A stretch of 48,246 nt of DNA from Myxococcales bacterium (GCA_009692555.1 SHYY01000020.1:1-48246); one strand, 5' to 3'. Numbered from the stretch's first letter, positions 1 to 7,871 are shown. Made by a program: numbers and translations. The notes: generated from the sequence alone by a model not told the origin.

Positions 1-344
1 AGAGCCAGCGGCATCTACGGGGCGAGCTGGTATTCTCGGACGACGGCGGCAAGATGCTCAAGAAGGGCTACTGCAGGTGGCCGATGTGGCGCGCCTGCAA
101 GCGGGCCGGCCTCCGTCGCATCGGCTGGCATGTGCTGCGGCACACGTTCGCTTCGCACCTCGCGATGCGGGGCGTGCCGCTGAAGGCGGTGCAGGATCTC
201 CTCGGCCACGCGACCATCGAGATGACGATGCGGTACGCGCACCTCGCCCCGGTGGTGCACCGGGTGGCCGTGGAGCAGCTGGACCGTCCGACTCCGGAAG
301 GGTTTGGGCACCAGGTGGGCACCAAGGCCGCTCCGGAGGCGTAG
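1..344 (+). CDS. Tyrosine recombinase (phage integrase family), C-terminal part, 5' end outside window
   Basis: The open frame runs from the window edge (first full codon at base 3) to TAG at 342-344, so only about the last 113 residues are visible. It carries the core of the lambda-integrase catalytic domain: an H-x-L-R-H box (HVLRHTFASHL), the LLGH box and the nucleophile context MRYAHL. The first catalytic Arg would lie upstream of the window. Such enzymes cut and rejoin att sites to integrate or excise mobile DNA. The gene ends 37 bp from the 3' end of the tmRNA gene, a common attachment site, so it is probably the integrase of an island extending to the left. Whether the 5' part is intact cannot be seen. 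Confidence 0.9.
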   Translation, partial: SQRHLRGELVFSDDGGKMLKKGYCRWPMWRACKRAGLRRIGWHVLRHTFASHLAMRGVPLKAVQDLLGHATIEMTMRYAHLAPVVHRVAVEQLDRPTPEGFGHQVGTKAAPEA

Positions 345-381
345 TGCTTCGCAAGCTACTGTAACTACAAGAGAAAGCGGG

Positions 382-743
382 TGGAGGCGCCGGGAGTCGA
401 ACCCGGGTCCGGAAGTGCTGTCCAATGGCGTCTACGTGCGTAGTCGGTGAACTTGTTTCACCGCGGGTCGAGCCCTCCGACAGGCACTCTCCACGGCTAG
501 CCCATCCTGCGTCTCGCCTCCCGCGCGATAGACGTTCGCGGTCGGCCAGCCCACTGATTTACGCCCCCTCCCGGGCCGTAGGCAGTTCCCGGGGGAAACG
601 GCACTCGATCCGCTAGTTAGGCGGCGAGAGCGTACGCGTTATCGTTCGCGTTTGTGTTTTTCCCGTCGGATTTACGAGGCGCCGGGACTCCTCGGCACGC
701 AGCCTGTTGTTCAGTACACCTCCGTCGAAACCGTGTCGCCCCC
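382..743 (-). ncRNA. ssrA: Transfer-messenger RNA (tmRNA)
   Basis: Read on the minus strand, the 5' end GGGGGC (743-738) pairs with GCCTCC at the 3' end to form the tRNA-like acceptor stem, and the TTCGA-containing T-arm is present near 395-412. The 5' part has the conserved GACACGGTTTCGACGG-type segment. The tag frame ends ...NTNANDNAYALAA followed by TAA (619-617), the typical hydrophobic LAA degradation tail. The discriminator A is at base 382 and the genome continues CCC, so the terminal CCA is not fully encoded. tmRNA rescues stalled ribosomes in trans-translation with SmpB. The exact resume codon is uncertain. Confidence 0.96.
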
Positions 744-783
744 ATTGCGACAGGCTGCAGGGTAGGACGCGCAACACAGGGAA

Positions 784-1287
784 TCAAGGGGCGCGCTGGA
801 CGGCGCGTACGTGGGCCGACGTGAGCAACGTCGATCCGACCTGCTGCTGCTCGATGTCGACCAGCAGCGCGTGAAGCATCCGCGCCGCCATCACCTCGGG
901 GGGCGCCACCTTCCGCACCAGTGCGTTCGCCGCGGTGGCGACGGTGATCAGCCCGCCGTCGCGGACCACCCGCGCGAACTCGCGCAGCGCGGCGGATCCC
1001 TCCACCGGCAGCCCGGAGGCGCACAGGGCGTCGACGGACCCATCGGAAAACGGCAGGCTCGACAGGGATGCGACCACCTGCGGCGGTCCCTTCTTTCGCC
1101 GCCGCCCCTTCTTGGCGACCAACGCGATCACCGGCACACCGGCCTTGGCGAGCGCGCGAGCCAGCCTGTCCCCGACGGCGATCACCCGCGCCGGCCCCGC
1201 CACCTCGAGGCGAACGTCGTCGGCCATCGCGCGCGCGATGCGCGAGACCCCGAGCCCGAGCGCCCCGCCGATCCCGCCCAGGGTCAT
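784..1287 (-). CDS. Methyltransferase-like protein, class I SAM fold remnant
   Basis: This 167-aa protein starts at ATG 1287, overlapping the TGA of the upstream 3D-domain gene by ATGA, so the two are translationally coupled. The middle (about residues 70-120) resembles the Methyltransf_11 pattern: LPFSDGSVDAL, then a helix and ARVVRDGGLITVAT, matching the usual 'LPF.D.sFD..... lrE..RVLrPGG' segment. The N-terminal part lacks a clear glycine-rich motif I (GxGxG), although AGPARVIAVGDR may be its degenerate counterpart. It is also short for the family. It may be a divergent or non-catalytic SAM-binding protein; the substrate is unknown. Confidence 0.6.
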   Translation of the reverse strand: MTLGGIGGALGLGVSRIARAMADDVRLEVAGPARVIAVGDRLARALAKAGVPVIALVAKKGRRRKKGPPQVVASLSSLPFSDGSVDALCASGLPVEGSAALREFARVVRDGGLITVATAANALVRKVAPPEVMAARMLHALLVDIEQQQVGSTLLTSAHVRAVQRAP

Positions 1288-2225
1288 CGCCGCTTCCCCG
1301 TCACCTTGACCCGGTTGGCAGCGACGGCGCTGGTCAGCACTGCACGCTTGTGCGCCCCGCGCCGCAGCATCTGCTTCTTGTAGATGGTGAGCGCCTGCGC
1401 CTGCCGCGTCTTGTAGCTCCGCGAGTGGATCTGCGCCCAGTCGGTGTGCTCGTTCTGGCGCTCGCGCGGCTCGCCGAGGCGCAGGTACTGGCAGCGCGGC
1501 TCGTCGAGGTGCGGCGTGGCCTTGAGGTGCCACCACAACTGGTCGGCGAGGTACTTGAAGTTGAAGTAGCTCTCGACGAAGAAGTCGAGCTTGCGGTTCT
1601 TGATCGCCCCGCCCATGTCGTCGGCGCGCAGGCAGCCATCGTGCACCGTACCGTCGGGGAGCACCAGCCCGACCACCTCCGGAACGAACAGCGGCGAGCC
1701 GATCGGGATGAGGTGCGGATCGACCGCCACCGAGCGAAACGGCACCAGCGCCCGGTTCTGCACGCCGCGCCCCATCGGGTGCTCGTCGAACGACAGGACC
1801 GAGAAGCAGGTGCCCATCCCCCACGCGCAGGGTCCGTCGTAGTTCAGGAGGCGCCCGTCGCGCAGGAAGCCGGTGCCCTCGAGCTTGAGCTCGTAGACGA
1901 ACCCCGACGGGTAGCGCCCGAGCCAGAAGCCGGTCTTGTCGTAGATGTCGACGTCGTAGGTCTCGTTGGCGTACTCGGATTCGTAGGCGAGCCAGTAGAA
2001 CGAGAGGCGGAAGCCGTCCTTCTGCGCGATCGGGTAGCCGCAGCACTCCTTCACCTTGCCGACGCGCGGGAGCTTCGCGTCGCGCTCGTCACCGTCGGAT
2101 GCGGCGACGCCCTTCGAGAGGTCATCGGGCGCGGCGACGGGATCGGGCAGCTTCGGAACGGCGCTCGCGGATCCGCCCAGGAGCAGGAGCGCGAGCAGGG
2201 GTGCTCGGAGGGGGGATGCCGTCAC
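1284..2225 (-). CDS. Secreted 3D-domain protein (MltA-like murein hydrolase fold)
   Basis: A 313-aa product is predicted from the GTG at 2225, which places a classic signal peptide (LLALLLLGGSASA) at the N-terminus. The frame stays open further upstream, but that part has no hydrophobic segment and reads as out-of-gene sequence. The C-terminal half contains a 3D domain: VAVDPHLIPIGSPLFV followed by a Cys-Leu-Arg-Ala-Asp-Asp-Met-Gly-Gly-Ala-Ile-Lys segment, the Asp-rich signature of MltA and related lytic transglycosylases. Several Cys residues (ECCGY, GPCAWGMGTC) suggest disulphides. It probably acts on peptidoglycan in the periplasm. It is divergent from the PASTA gene next door across about 165 bp. 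Confidence 0.75.
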   Translation of the reverse strand: MTASPLRAPLLALLLLGGSASAVPKLPDPVAAPDDLSKGVAASDGDERDAKLPRVGKVKECCGYPIAQKDGFRLSFYWLAYESEYANETYDVDIYDKTGFWLGRYPSGFVYELKLEGTGFLRDGRLLNYDGPCAWGMGTCFSVLSFDEHPMGRGVQNRALVPFRSVAVDPHLIPIGSPLFVPEVVGLVLPDGTVHDGCLRADDMGGAIKNRKLDFFVESYFNFKYLADQLWWHLKATPHLDEPRCQYLRLGEPRERQNEHTDWAQIHSRSYKTRQAQALTIYKKQMLRRGAHKRAVLTSAVAANRVKVTGKRR

Positions 2226-2390
2226 AGCGAGAGGGTAGCCCGGGGCCACCGACCGGGCAACCAGGCCCCCGGTGCGGTGCGGTGCGGTGGCCACCGGGGG
2301 TCGACGGAGCCGGACGCGTCCGGATGATCGGCGGCCAACAAGCAACGGCGGTTTGCGGCTTCACCGTCGCCGGTGATACGCTGCGCGGCC

Positions 2391-3098
2391 ATGGGGCGCA
2401 CGTCGTTCTCGACCGTTTTCCTCTCCGCGCTGGCCACCGCCGGCACCTACCTGATCATGTACTTCGTCGTCGGACCGCGGCTGCCGGTGACCACCTCCGA
2501 GGTCCCGTCCCTCGCGGGGCTCTCCGTCGACCAGGCGCGGGCTCTCCTGGACGCGCGGGCGCTGGTGCTGGTGCTCGACGGCGAGCGGCCCGACGACAAA
2601 GTGCCGCCGCACACGCTCAGCCGCCAGACGCCGCTCGGCGGATCGCGCATCCATCGTGGCGGCGAGGTCCACGCCTTCGTCGCCACGCCGCCCCCACCAC
2701 CGACGGTGCCGCGGCTCACAGGGATGCCGATCGCCGACGCCCGCGAGGCGCTCGTGAAGGCGCGCCTGCGCGCAGGCCTGGTGACCGAGGCGCCGTCGGA
2801 TGCGGCGGAGAGAGGGGTGGTGCTGACGTCGGCACCGCCCGCCGGGGGGGAGCTGAAGGTCGACGGGGTGGTCGATCTGGTGATCTCCTCGGGGCCGAGC
2901 GCTTCTCCGGTGCCGCAGGTGATCGGCAAGCGGCTCTCGAAGGCGAAGGAGCTGCTCGAGCAGGCCGGCTTCGTCGCCGGCGCGACGCGCTACGGGTCGA
3001 ACGACGACTACGATCAGGGCGTGGTGATCAAGCAGTCGCCGGCGGCCAACGCGGCGGCGGCGCGCGGTGCGAAGATCGATCTCGTGATCAACGATTGA
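2391..3098 (+). CDS. Membrane-anchored PASTA-domain protein
   Basis: The 235-aa product starts at ATG 2391; an upstream in-frame ATG at 2373 is less likely because the hydrophobic anchor begins right after MGRTSFST. After one N-terminal transmembrane segment there are three consecutive PASTA repeats, roughly residues 35-100, 104-168 and 172-235. Each begins with a VP.(L/V).G or VPQVIG motif and ends in a hydrophobic strand (VDLVIS, IDLVIND). A run of Pro (PPPPPTVP) links repeats 1 and 2. PASTA repeats bind peptidoglycan fragments and beta-lactams and usually sit on Ser/Thr kinases or PBPs. Here there is no kinase domain, so it is probably a cell-wall binding or sensing protein. Confidence 0.85.
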   Translation: MGRTSFSTVFLSALATAGTYLIMYFVVGPRLPVTTSEVPSLAGLSVDQARALLDARALVLVLDGERPDDKVPPHTLSRQTPLGGSRIHRGGEVHAFVATPPPPPTVPRLTGMPIADAREALVKARLRAGLVTEAPSDAAERGVVLTSAPPAGGELKVDGVVDLVISSGPSASPVPQVIGKRLSKAKELLEQAGFVAGATRYGSNDDYDQGVVIKQSPAANAAAARGAKIDLVIND

Positions 3099-3105
3099 GG
3101 TCCGC

Positions 3106-5142
3106 GTGATCCGGCTCGACGAGGCGGCGGGCCTCCGCGCGGCGGGCGGCAAGGCAGAGACCCTCGCGCGCGCCCGGGCGGCGGGCCTCCGGGTCCCCGA
3201 CGGGATCATCGTGCTTCCCGACGAGGAGATCGACCCACCGGGGATCGCGGCGGCGCTGGCACGGCTGGGCGGCGAGCGGTTCGCGGTGCGCTCCTCGGCC
3301 GACGTCGAGGACCGCCCGGGAGCGAGCGCGGCCGGCGTGTTCGACAGCGTCGTCGGAGTGACGAAGGAGGAGGTGCCGGCGGCGATCGAGAAGGTGCGCG
3401 TCTCGGTGCACCGGCAGGCGGCGCGGGCCTACCTCGGCTCGCGCGGGATCGGGCGCGCGCGAATGGCGGTGCTGGTGCAGCCGATGGTCGCGGCCAGCGC
3501 GCTCGGCGTGCTCCACACCGCCGGGCGGAGCGACGGCCGGGGCAACGGCACGATGCGCGCGGAGGAGCGCGACCCCGGCGAGCCGGAGTGGGGGCAGGTC
3601 TCCCCGCGCGACGTCGCGCAAGGCGATCTCCTGGCGCGCGGCGCGCTGCGGCTGGCCGCGCTCTGCGGCGGCGAGGCCGACATCGAATACGCGCTCACCA
3701 ACGGTGGACCGGTCTTCCTCCAGGCGCGGCCGCTGGCGCCGGCGCCGCCGTTCTCGGACGAGACATGGGATCCCGGCGACGATGCCCTCTGGCGGCGCGA
3801 CGCCGAGCATAACCCCGACCCGCTCTCCGAAGCGCAGCGCTCGCTGGTCGCGCTCGCCCGCGACCTCCCCGGCGCGCCGCCGTCGTGTGTGCTCCACGGG
3901 TACCTCTTCTACTCGGGCGAGCGCACTGCACCGCCTGCGCGGGTCATCCCCCCCAACGACCTCCCACGGCTCTTCCACGACGAGATCGTGCCGGCCTGCG
4001 ACGCGGCGCTCGCCCCCTTCGAGCGCGCCTCCGCGGGTGCGACCGATCCGGAGCGCCTCGGCGCGGTGCTGGCGGCGTGGCGGATCGTGCTCGCGCGCTA
4101 CGTCGGAGAGGTCGCACCGTCGCTGGCGCGGGCGCGGGCGCACCTCGATCAGCTCCTCCGGGCCAACCTCGGCGAGCCGCTCCTGGAGCACGGAGCGCTG
4201 CTCGCAGCGACGGGCGGACCCACCGTGGATCGCGACTCCGCCCTGTGGCGGATCGGGCGCGCCGACCCGATGGAGCGGCCCGGGCTGATCGCCACCTACA
4301 ACGAACGCTTCGGCGCCTGGGCGCCGGCGTGGGATGTGGCGGTGCCGTGCGACGACGAGTTTCCGACGCGCGTGCTGGCGATGGCGGCCCTGGTGGCGCG
4401 CGGCCCGTCGCCGGAGCTGCGGAGCGCGGAGTCCGCGGAGTCGGCTGCGTCGGCGTCGGCGGCGGTGCTCGATCGACTCGACCGGATGGCGCGCGGCGCG
4501 TTCAAGCACCTGCTCCCGGTGGTGCGGGCGGCGCTGCCGATCGCCGAGGCCGACGACGGGCTCTTCTTCCGTGCCCAGCGGGTGGTCCGGCGCGCGCTCC
4601 TCGCACGCGGCGATCGCCTCTACCGCGACGGCACGCTCGATGATCCGGCGCTGATCTTCGAGCTGCCGATCGAGTGCATCCTCGCGGGCGAGGTGGATCG
4701 GGCGACCGCGGAGGAAAACCGGGCGCAAAGGCGGGCCGGGGCGTTGCTCGCTCCCCCGTCGGAGATCCGCGCACGGCGGCCCACCTGGCAGGGCGGCGGA
4801 GCGGGCGGCGTCCTGCGCGGCTCGGGCACGTGCGGGCGCGGGCTCGGGCGAGTCTATGTGCTGCACGATCCGGCGGCGGCTCCCGCGGCGCTCCCTCGCG
4901 GCGCGGTGCTGGTCACCGCGGCGATCCTGCCGTCGCTGGCCTACCTCATCCCCGGCGCCGCGGCGCTGGTGACCGACCACGGCGGCGCGCTCTCCCACGG
5001 GGCCACGCTGGCGCGCGAGTACGGCGTCCCCGCGGTGCTCGGTACCGGCCGCGCCACGACCACGCTCAGCGACGGGGAGGACGTGATTGTCGACGCCGAC
5101 GCGGGGAGGGTCTACCGGATCGCACCGACGGCCACCGCCTGA
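3106..5142 (+). CDS. PEP synthase / pyruvate phosphate dikinase-like enzyme
   Basis: A 678-aa protein begins at GTG 3106, 7 bp after the PASTA gene. The N-terminal third is a PPDK ATP/pyruvate-binding domain with FAVRSSADVEDRPGAS and, near residue 200, DIEYALTNGGPVFLQARPL. The C-terminus is the mobile phosphohistidine domain with TDHGGALSHGATLAREYGVP; His631 would be the phosphorylated residue. The region between (about 215-560) is not the standard PEP-synthase layout. The order ATP-binding, middle, His domain matches rifampicin phosphotransferases as well as PEP synthases, so the acceptor substrate is open. The protein lacks the C-terminal PEP/pyruvate TIM barrel of true PPDK. Confidence 0.8.
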   Translation: MIRLDEAAGLRAAGGKAETLARARAAGLRVPDGIIVLPDEEIDPPGIAAALARLGGERFAVRSSADVEDRPGASAAGVFDSVVGVTKEEVPAAIEKVRVSVHRQAARAYLGSRGIGRARMAVLVQPMVAASALGVLHTAGRSDGRGNGTMRAEERDPGEPEWGQVSPRDVAQGDLLARGALRLAALCGGEADIEYALTNGGPVFLQARPLAPAPPFSDETWDPGDDALWRRDAEHNPDPLSEAQRSLVALARDLPGAPPSCVLHGYLFYSGERTAPPARVIPPNDLPRLFHDEIVPACDAALAPFERASAGATDPERLGAVLAAWRIVLARYVGEVAPSLARARAHLDQLLRANLGEPLLEHGALLAATGGPTVDRDSALWRIGRADPMERPGLIATYNERFGAWAPAWDVAVPCDDEFPTRVLAMAALVARGPSPELRSAESAESAASASAAVLDRLDRMARGAFKHLLPVVRAALPIAEADDGLFFRAQRVVRRALLARGDRLYRDGTLDDPALIFELPIECILAGEVDRATAEENRAQRRAGALLAPPSEIRARRPTWQGGGAGGVLRGSGTCGRGLGRVYVLHDPAAAPAALPRGAVLVTAAILPSLAYLIPGAAALVTDHGGALSHGATLAREYGVPAVLGTGRATTTLSDGEDVIVDADAGRVYRIAPTATA

Positions 5143-5153
5143 GCCCGCTCAGG
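5138..5153. terminator. Perfect palindrome forming both stop codons of convergent genes
   Basis: CCTGAGC-CC-GCTCAGG is a perfect 7-bp inverted repeat with a 2-bp centre. It contains the TGA of the PEP-synthase-like gene (5140-5142) and, on the other strand, the TGA of the DUF1304 gene (5151-5149). No T-run follows. It may act as a weak bidirectional terminator, or be chance in GC-rich DNA. Confidence 0.35.
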
Positions 5154-5526
5154 CTCTACGTCCGGCGAAGACGGCGCCCAGCGCAAGCAGCGCCGGCAGC
5201 GCCTGGAGAAAGAAGATCTGCCGGGCCGCGGTGGCCGCGCCGTAGATCCCGGCGACCGCGACGCAGGCGAGGAAGAACAGCTTGATCGCGAAGTCGCCCG
5301 GCGCAGGCGCGAGCAGGCCCCAGACCAGCCCGGCCGCGAGAAAGCCGTTGTAGAGCCCCTGGTTCTTTGCCAGGACCGCGGTCGCCTCGGCCTGCTCCTC
5401 GGTCATCCCGAGTCGCTTCCTGGCAAAACGGGTCCGCCAGAGGAACATCTCCAGCACCAGGAACCACACGTGCGCGAGCGCCACCAGCCCGCACAGGGCG
5501 TTCGCCGCCGTCGCTGCCATCGTCAT
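5149..5526 (-). CDS. DUF1304 family membrane protein
   Basis: This 125-aa protein has about four hydrophobic segments and the family signature: an N-terminal LVALAHVWFLVLEMFLW helix followed by a loop with ARKRLGMT and AKNQGLYNGFLAAGLVWGL. These match DUF1304 (YqjF-like small inner-membrane proteins of unknown function). Two start codons, 5526 and 5520, are separated by one residue and neither has a strong Shine-Dalgarno. It is convergent with the PEP-synthase-like gene, with only 6 bp between stops, and lies 10 bp downstream of the small basic protein gene on the same strand. Confidence 0.88.
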   Translation of the reverse strand: MTMAATAANALCGLVALAHVWFLVLEMFLWRTRFARKRLGMTEEQAEATAVLAKNQGLYNGFLAAGLVWGLLAPAPGDFAIKLFFLACVAVAGIYGAATAARQIFFLQALPALLALGAVFAGRRA

Positions 5527-5536
5527 CGGAGGTGCG

Positions 5537-5695
5537 CTACTTCCGCTTCTGACGCGCGCCCCGGACGCGGCGCTTCTTGGCCGCCGAGTGGACCCCGCGC
5601 CCGTTCCGCTTCTTCCGCATCTTGCGCTTGGCCTTGACTCGCTTCACGTGGGCGGTGGAGCGCTGCCGGACCACCTTCTTGGTACGCATTCCCAT
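5537..5695 (-). CDS. Very small, very basic protein (52 aa), probable nucleic-acid binder
   Basis: The start ATG at 5695 is preceded by GGAGG with 6-nt spacing, a good Shine-Dalgarno in a genome where many genes lack one. The 52 residues are mostly Lys, Arg, Ala, Val and Gly (for example KAKRKMRKKRNGRG and KKRRVRGARQKRK), with almost no acidic residues. The composition is that of an RNA- or DNA-binding tail, as in small ribosomal or histone-like proteins. I do not recognise the family. It is followed at 10 bp by the DUF1304 gene on the same strand. The frame extends upstream, but that part is non-coding in character. Confidence 0.7.
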   Translation of the reverse strand: MGMRTKKVVRQRSTAHVKRVKAKRKMRKKRNGRGVHSAAKKRRVRGARQKRK

Positions 5696-5841
5696 GGTCA
5701 TCCTCCGAAAGAGGCGCGAGACTACCCGCGCGCGCCGCGACGCGCAATGGGTTGGTGCGAGGTGGTCCGCTCCCGTTCGGGTCTGGACTTTTTTTGGTGC
5801 GAAAAGTTGCGCCCGGGCCGCGGCGGATCGATCGATCAACC

Positions 5842-6867
5842 ATGAGGACACTGCTCTCGCTCGCCCTGCTCTTCGGCGCGCCATCCATCGCGCTGGGCAC
5901 CCCCGCACCGAAGGGGAAGCATCCGGTCAAGGTCGCCCACAAGCCTGCGCCGAAGGGGCTGGCCGCCGCCAAGGCGAAGCCGGTCGCCGCCAGGCCGAAG
6001 GCGGTCATCGCGAAGCCGAAGGCGGTCGTTGCGAGGCCGAAGCCGATCGCGGCGAGGGCGAAGCCGCCGATCATCGCGCTGTCCCCGAAGACCCAGGGGA
6101 CGCTGTGGAGCCGCCTGCGGCGGGTCGATGAGGCTCAGAAGCTGGCCGCGGTGAGCGCGAAGCCACGCCTGCCGTCGCTGATGATCCAGCGGCGTCCGGA
6201 GCTGCCCGAGGAGAAGGCGCCTGCTCCGTCCCCCGCGCCAGTGCGCGCGGTCCAGGCGAAGGAGAAGGGCCGGACGAAGGTGCCGGTCGTCCGCGCGCCG
6301 CGCTTCCCGCCGGTGACGCTCCACGAAGCCAACCTGCGGGAGGACCTCTCCTTCCGCCCCTTCGACGAGAAGGGTCGCCCGCGCGCCGCCGCCGCGAAGG
6401 ACTTCGAGCGCTTCCTGCGCGATCACCACACCGGAAAGCGTCACGCGATCGACCCGCGCCTGGGCCGCGCGGTCTACGAGATGGCGCGCCACTTCAACCG
6501 CCGCATCGAGGTCTTCTCCGGCTACCGCCCGCGCCAGTTCTCGTCGCGCAAGCACTCCCGCCACATCACCGGCAGCGCGATCGATTTCCGCATTCCCGGC
6601 GTGCGCAACGAGGCGCTGGTGCGCTACCTGCGCGACCGCTTCCACCCCGCCGGCGTGGGCTACTACCCGAACGGCGTGCACGTCCACCTCGACGTCGATC
6701 GCGTTCGCGACACCTACTGGGTCGACACCGGCGATGCCCCCTCGCCCGTCCCCACCGACCGCGACGCCGACGAGGCCACCGTCGACGAGACCGTCGTCAA
6801 CCCACCGCCCGCCGCCCCGCTCGATGCCGCCGCAGGGATCGACGACGACCCCGGCTTGATCGACTGA
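5842..6867 (+). CDS. Secreted M15/DUF882 (YcbK/MepK-like) peptidoglycan peptidase
   Basis: A 341-aa exported protein. Residues 1-20 form a signal peptide (LLSLALLFGAPSIALG). Residues 21-77 are a Lys-Ala-Pro linker with repeated AKPKAV/ARPKPI units. The C-terminal domain (about 170-300) is DUF882/peptidase M15: YRPRQFSSRKHSRHITGSAIDF holds the H-x-x-G-x-A-x-D zinc site and HVHLDVD the last His ligand. It is likely a murein DD/LD-endopeptidase. A 57-bp dispersed repeat (6081-6137) is inserted exactly in frame in the linker and encodes residues 80-99 (LSPKTQGTLWSRLRRVDEAQ), unlike the rest of the linker. Confidence 0.88.
   Translation: MRTLLSLALLFGAPSIALGTPAPKGKHPVKVAHKPAPKGLAAAKAKPVAARPKAVIAKPKAVVARPKPIAARAKPPIIALSPKTQGTLWSRLRRVDEAQKLAAVSAKPRLPSLMIQRRPELPEEKAPAPSPAPVRAVQAKEKGRTKVPVVRAPRFPPVTLHEANLREDLSFRPFDEKGRPRAAAAKDFERFLRDHHTGKRHAIDPRLGRAVYEMARHFNRRIEVFSGYRPRQFSSRKHSRHITGSAIDFRIPGVRNEALVRYLRDRFHPAGVGYYPNGVHVHLDVDRVRDTYWVDTGDAPSPVPTDRDADEATVDETVVNPPPAAPLDAAAGIDDDPGLID
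6081..6137 (+). repeat. 57-bp double-hairpin element, copy A (in frame inside a CDS)
   Basis: The element runs from GTCCCCGAAGACC to GATGAGGCTCA. It contains hairpin 1 (GTCCCC-9 nt-GGGGAC) and hairpin 2 (CCGCC-TGC-GGCGG), plus an outer GAGCC...GGCTC pair. It is one base different from the copies at 30031-30144. Its 57-bp length equals 19 codons, so the host reading frame is kept. Confidence 0.9.
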
Positions 6868-6891
6868 GCCTCTGAACTCTGACCGCGCGCC

Positions 6892-7425
6892 CTACTCCGC
6901 GAACGGGTCGTAGAAGCCGCCGGTCGCGGTGGCGGCCGCGGCGCCGGTCGGCTCGAGCGGAATGCGCATCGCCTTCAACCCCACCTGCCCCTCGATCCCG
7001 AGCCGGTAGATCGCCGGGAGCACGAGGCTGTAGCTCTGCTCCTTCTCCGGCAGCTTCTCGAACTCCAGCGCGATCGACTGCTGCGCCCCGGGCGCGATGG
7101 TGATCGCCCCGTGCGGCACGCGCCGGAGCACCTTCTTGCCGTTGCGCACGAAGCGCTGCTGCGCGCCGAGGGCCGGGTAGCGCTCGCCCCTGCTGTCGCG
7201 CAGGCGGATCGAGTCGATGTCGATCCCGACCGCGTCCTCGGCGCGGTTCTTCACCTCGATGGTGACGCGTCCGCTGGCGCCCTCGATCTCCGCGCCGATC
7301 TGCAGGTTCATGTTCGGCCCCTCGCTCTCGCCGCGCAGGGCGACGCCTCCGACGGCGCAGCCCGAGGCTGCGAGCGCCGCCAGCCCGAGCGCCAGCCCTG
7401 CCAATTTCCATCCACCGCGTTCCAT
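6892..7425 (-). CDS. Lipoprotein of unknown function, LEA14/FxLYD-like composition
   Basis: A 177-aa protein with an N-terminal hydrophobic stretch and lipobox (LAALAASGC, Cys23), so it is predicted to be lipidated. The mature part reads as a beta-sandwich: alternating hydrophobic strands such as GRVTIEVKNRAEDAVGIDIDSIRLRD and HGAITIAPGAQQSIALEF, a pattern seen in DUF-type immunoglobulin-like lipoproteins that describe 'additional properties compared with backbone'. No catalytic motif is visible. It ends near GGFYDPFAE and is convergent with the M15 peptidase gene, 24 bp apart. Function unknown. Confidence 0.75.
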   Translation of the reverse strand: MERGGWKLAGLALGLAALAASGCAVGGVALRGESEGPNMNLQIGAEIEGASGRVTIEVKNRAEDAVGIDIDSIRLRDSRGERYPALGAQQRFVRNGKKVLRRVPHGAITIAPGAQQSIALEFEKLPEKEQSYSLVLPAIYRLGIEGQVGLKAMRIPLEPTGAAAATATGGFYDPFAE

Positions 7426-7466
7426 GGCTGGCTACTATCACAGATCGCGACCCCGGAGGATGCAGG

Positions 7467-7768
7467 ATGTCCGCATGCGCCGTGCAGGTGTTCCCGAAGG
7501 TCAGTGCGGCGGCGTGGGGGTGTCTGAAGGAGCAGGTGAAGCGGGAGACCGGGATGGTCCCCGCGGGCGACCAGGGGAGGGCCTCGTGGGACGGCTCCCC
7601 CCCAAGCGATCCTGGGGGCAAGCCCCCACCGTGACGTGGAACCACGACGCGGCGCGCGGATCGCTGACGGTGCAGTGTGTGGAGAGCCCGTGGTTCGTTC
7701 CGTGCGCGCTGATCGACGAGCCGATCCGGAGCGAGGTGGAGGAGTGCATCGCAGCGACCGGCGGGTGA
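7467..7768 (+). pseudogene. Small conserved-looking gene split by a repeat insertion/frameshift
   Basis: ATG 7467 opens MSACAVQVFPKVSAAAW...TGMVPAGDQGRASW, but this frame stops at TGA 7633. The following stretch, TVTWNHDAARGSLTVQC...EPIRSEVEECIAATGG, continues in another frame to TGA 7768. Both halves look like genuine protein with balanced composition, and a single protein of about 100 aa results if they are joined. The junction is filled by a copy of the CCCCC-GATCCTGGGGGCAAGCCCCC repeat core and a 7-C run (7597-7603), so insertion of the repeat, or a one-base slip in the C run, broke the frame. Family not recognised. Confidence 0.55.
7591..7628 (+). repeat. Core fragment of the ~220-bp CTAG element
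   Basis: CGGCTCCCCC..GATCCTGGGGGCAAGCCCCC matches the central part of the elements at 13754-13973 and 43979-44200 (opposite orientation in the latter). It includes the GGGGGC-AA-GCCCCC hairpin. The flanks of the large element are absent here. Confidence 0.65.
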
Positions 7769-7769
7769 T

Positions 7770-7871
7770 GGGAACGGGAACGGGAACGGGAACGGGAACG
7801 GGAACGAAAACGAAAACGAAAACGGGAACGGGAACGAAAACGAAAACGGGAACGGGAACGGGAACGGGAAC
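7770..7871 (+). repeat. Hexanucleotide array of GGGAAC and GAAAAC units
   Basis: There are seventeen perfect 6-bp units in blocks: six GGGAAC, three GAAAAC, two GGGAAC, two GAAAAC, four GGGAAC. It begins one base after the stop of the broken gene and leads straight into a ~52-bp element that also occurs at 33495-33545 beside the same kind of hexamers. Confidence 0.97.

Noticed and set aside
617..1024. Open frame ending in the tmRNA tag
   Set aside because: Only the last ~14 codons are the tmRNA tag peptide; the upstream part lies outside the RNA and is not a gene.
2270..2290. Short CGGTG repeats in the gap between the 3D-domain and PASTA genes
   Set aside because: Only three to four pentamers in GC-rich DNA; no wider structure or second copy seen.
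7770..7871. Hexamer array as a CRISPR-like array
   Set aside because: Units are 6 bp with no unique spacers and no cas genes occur nearby.
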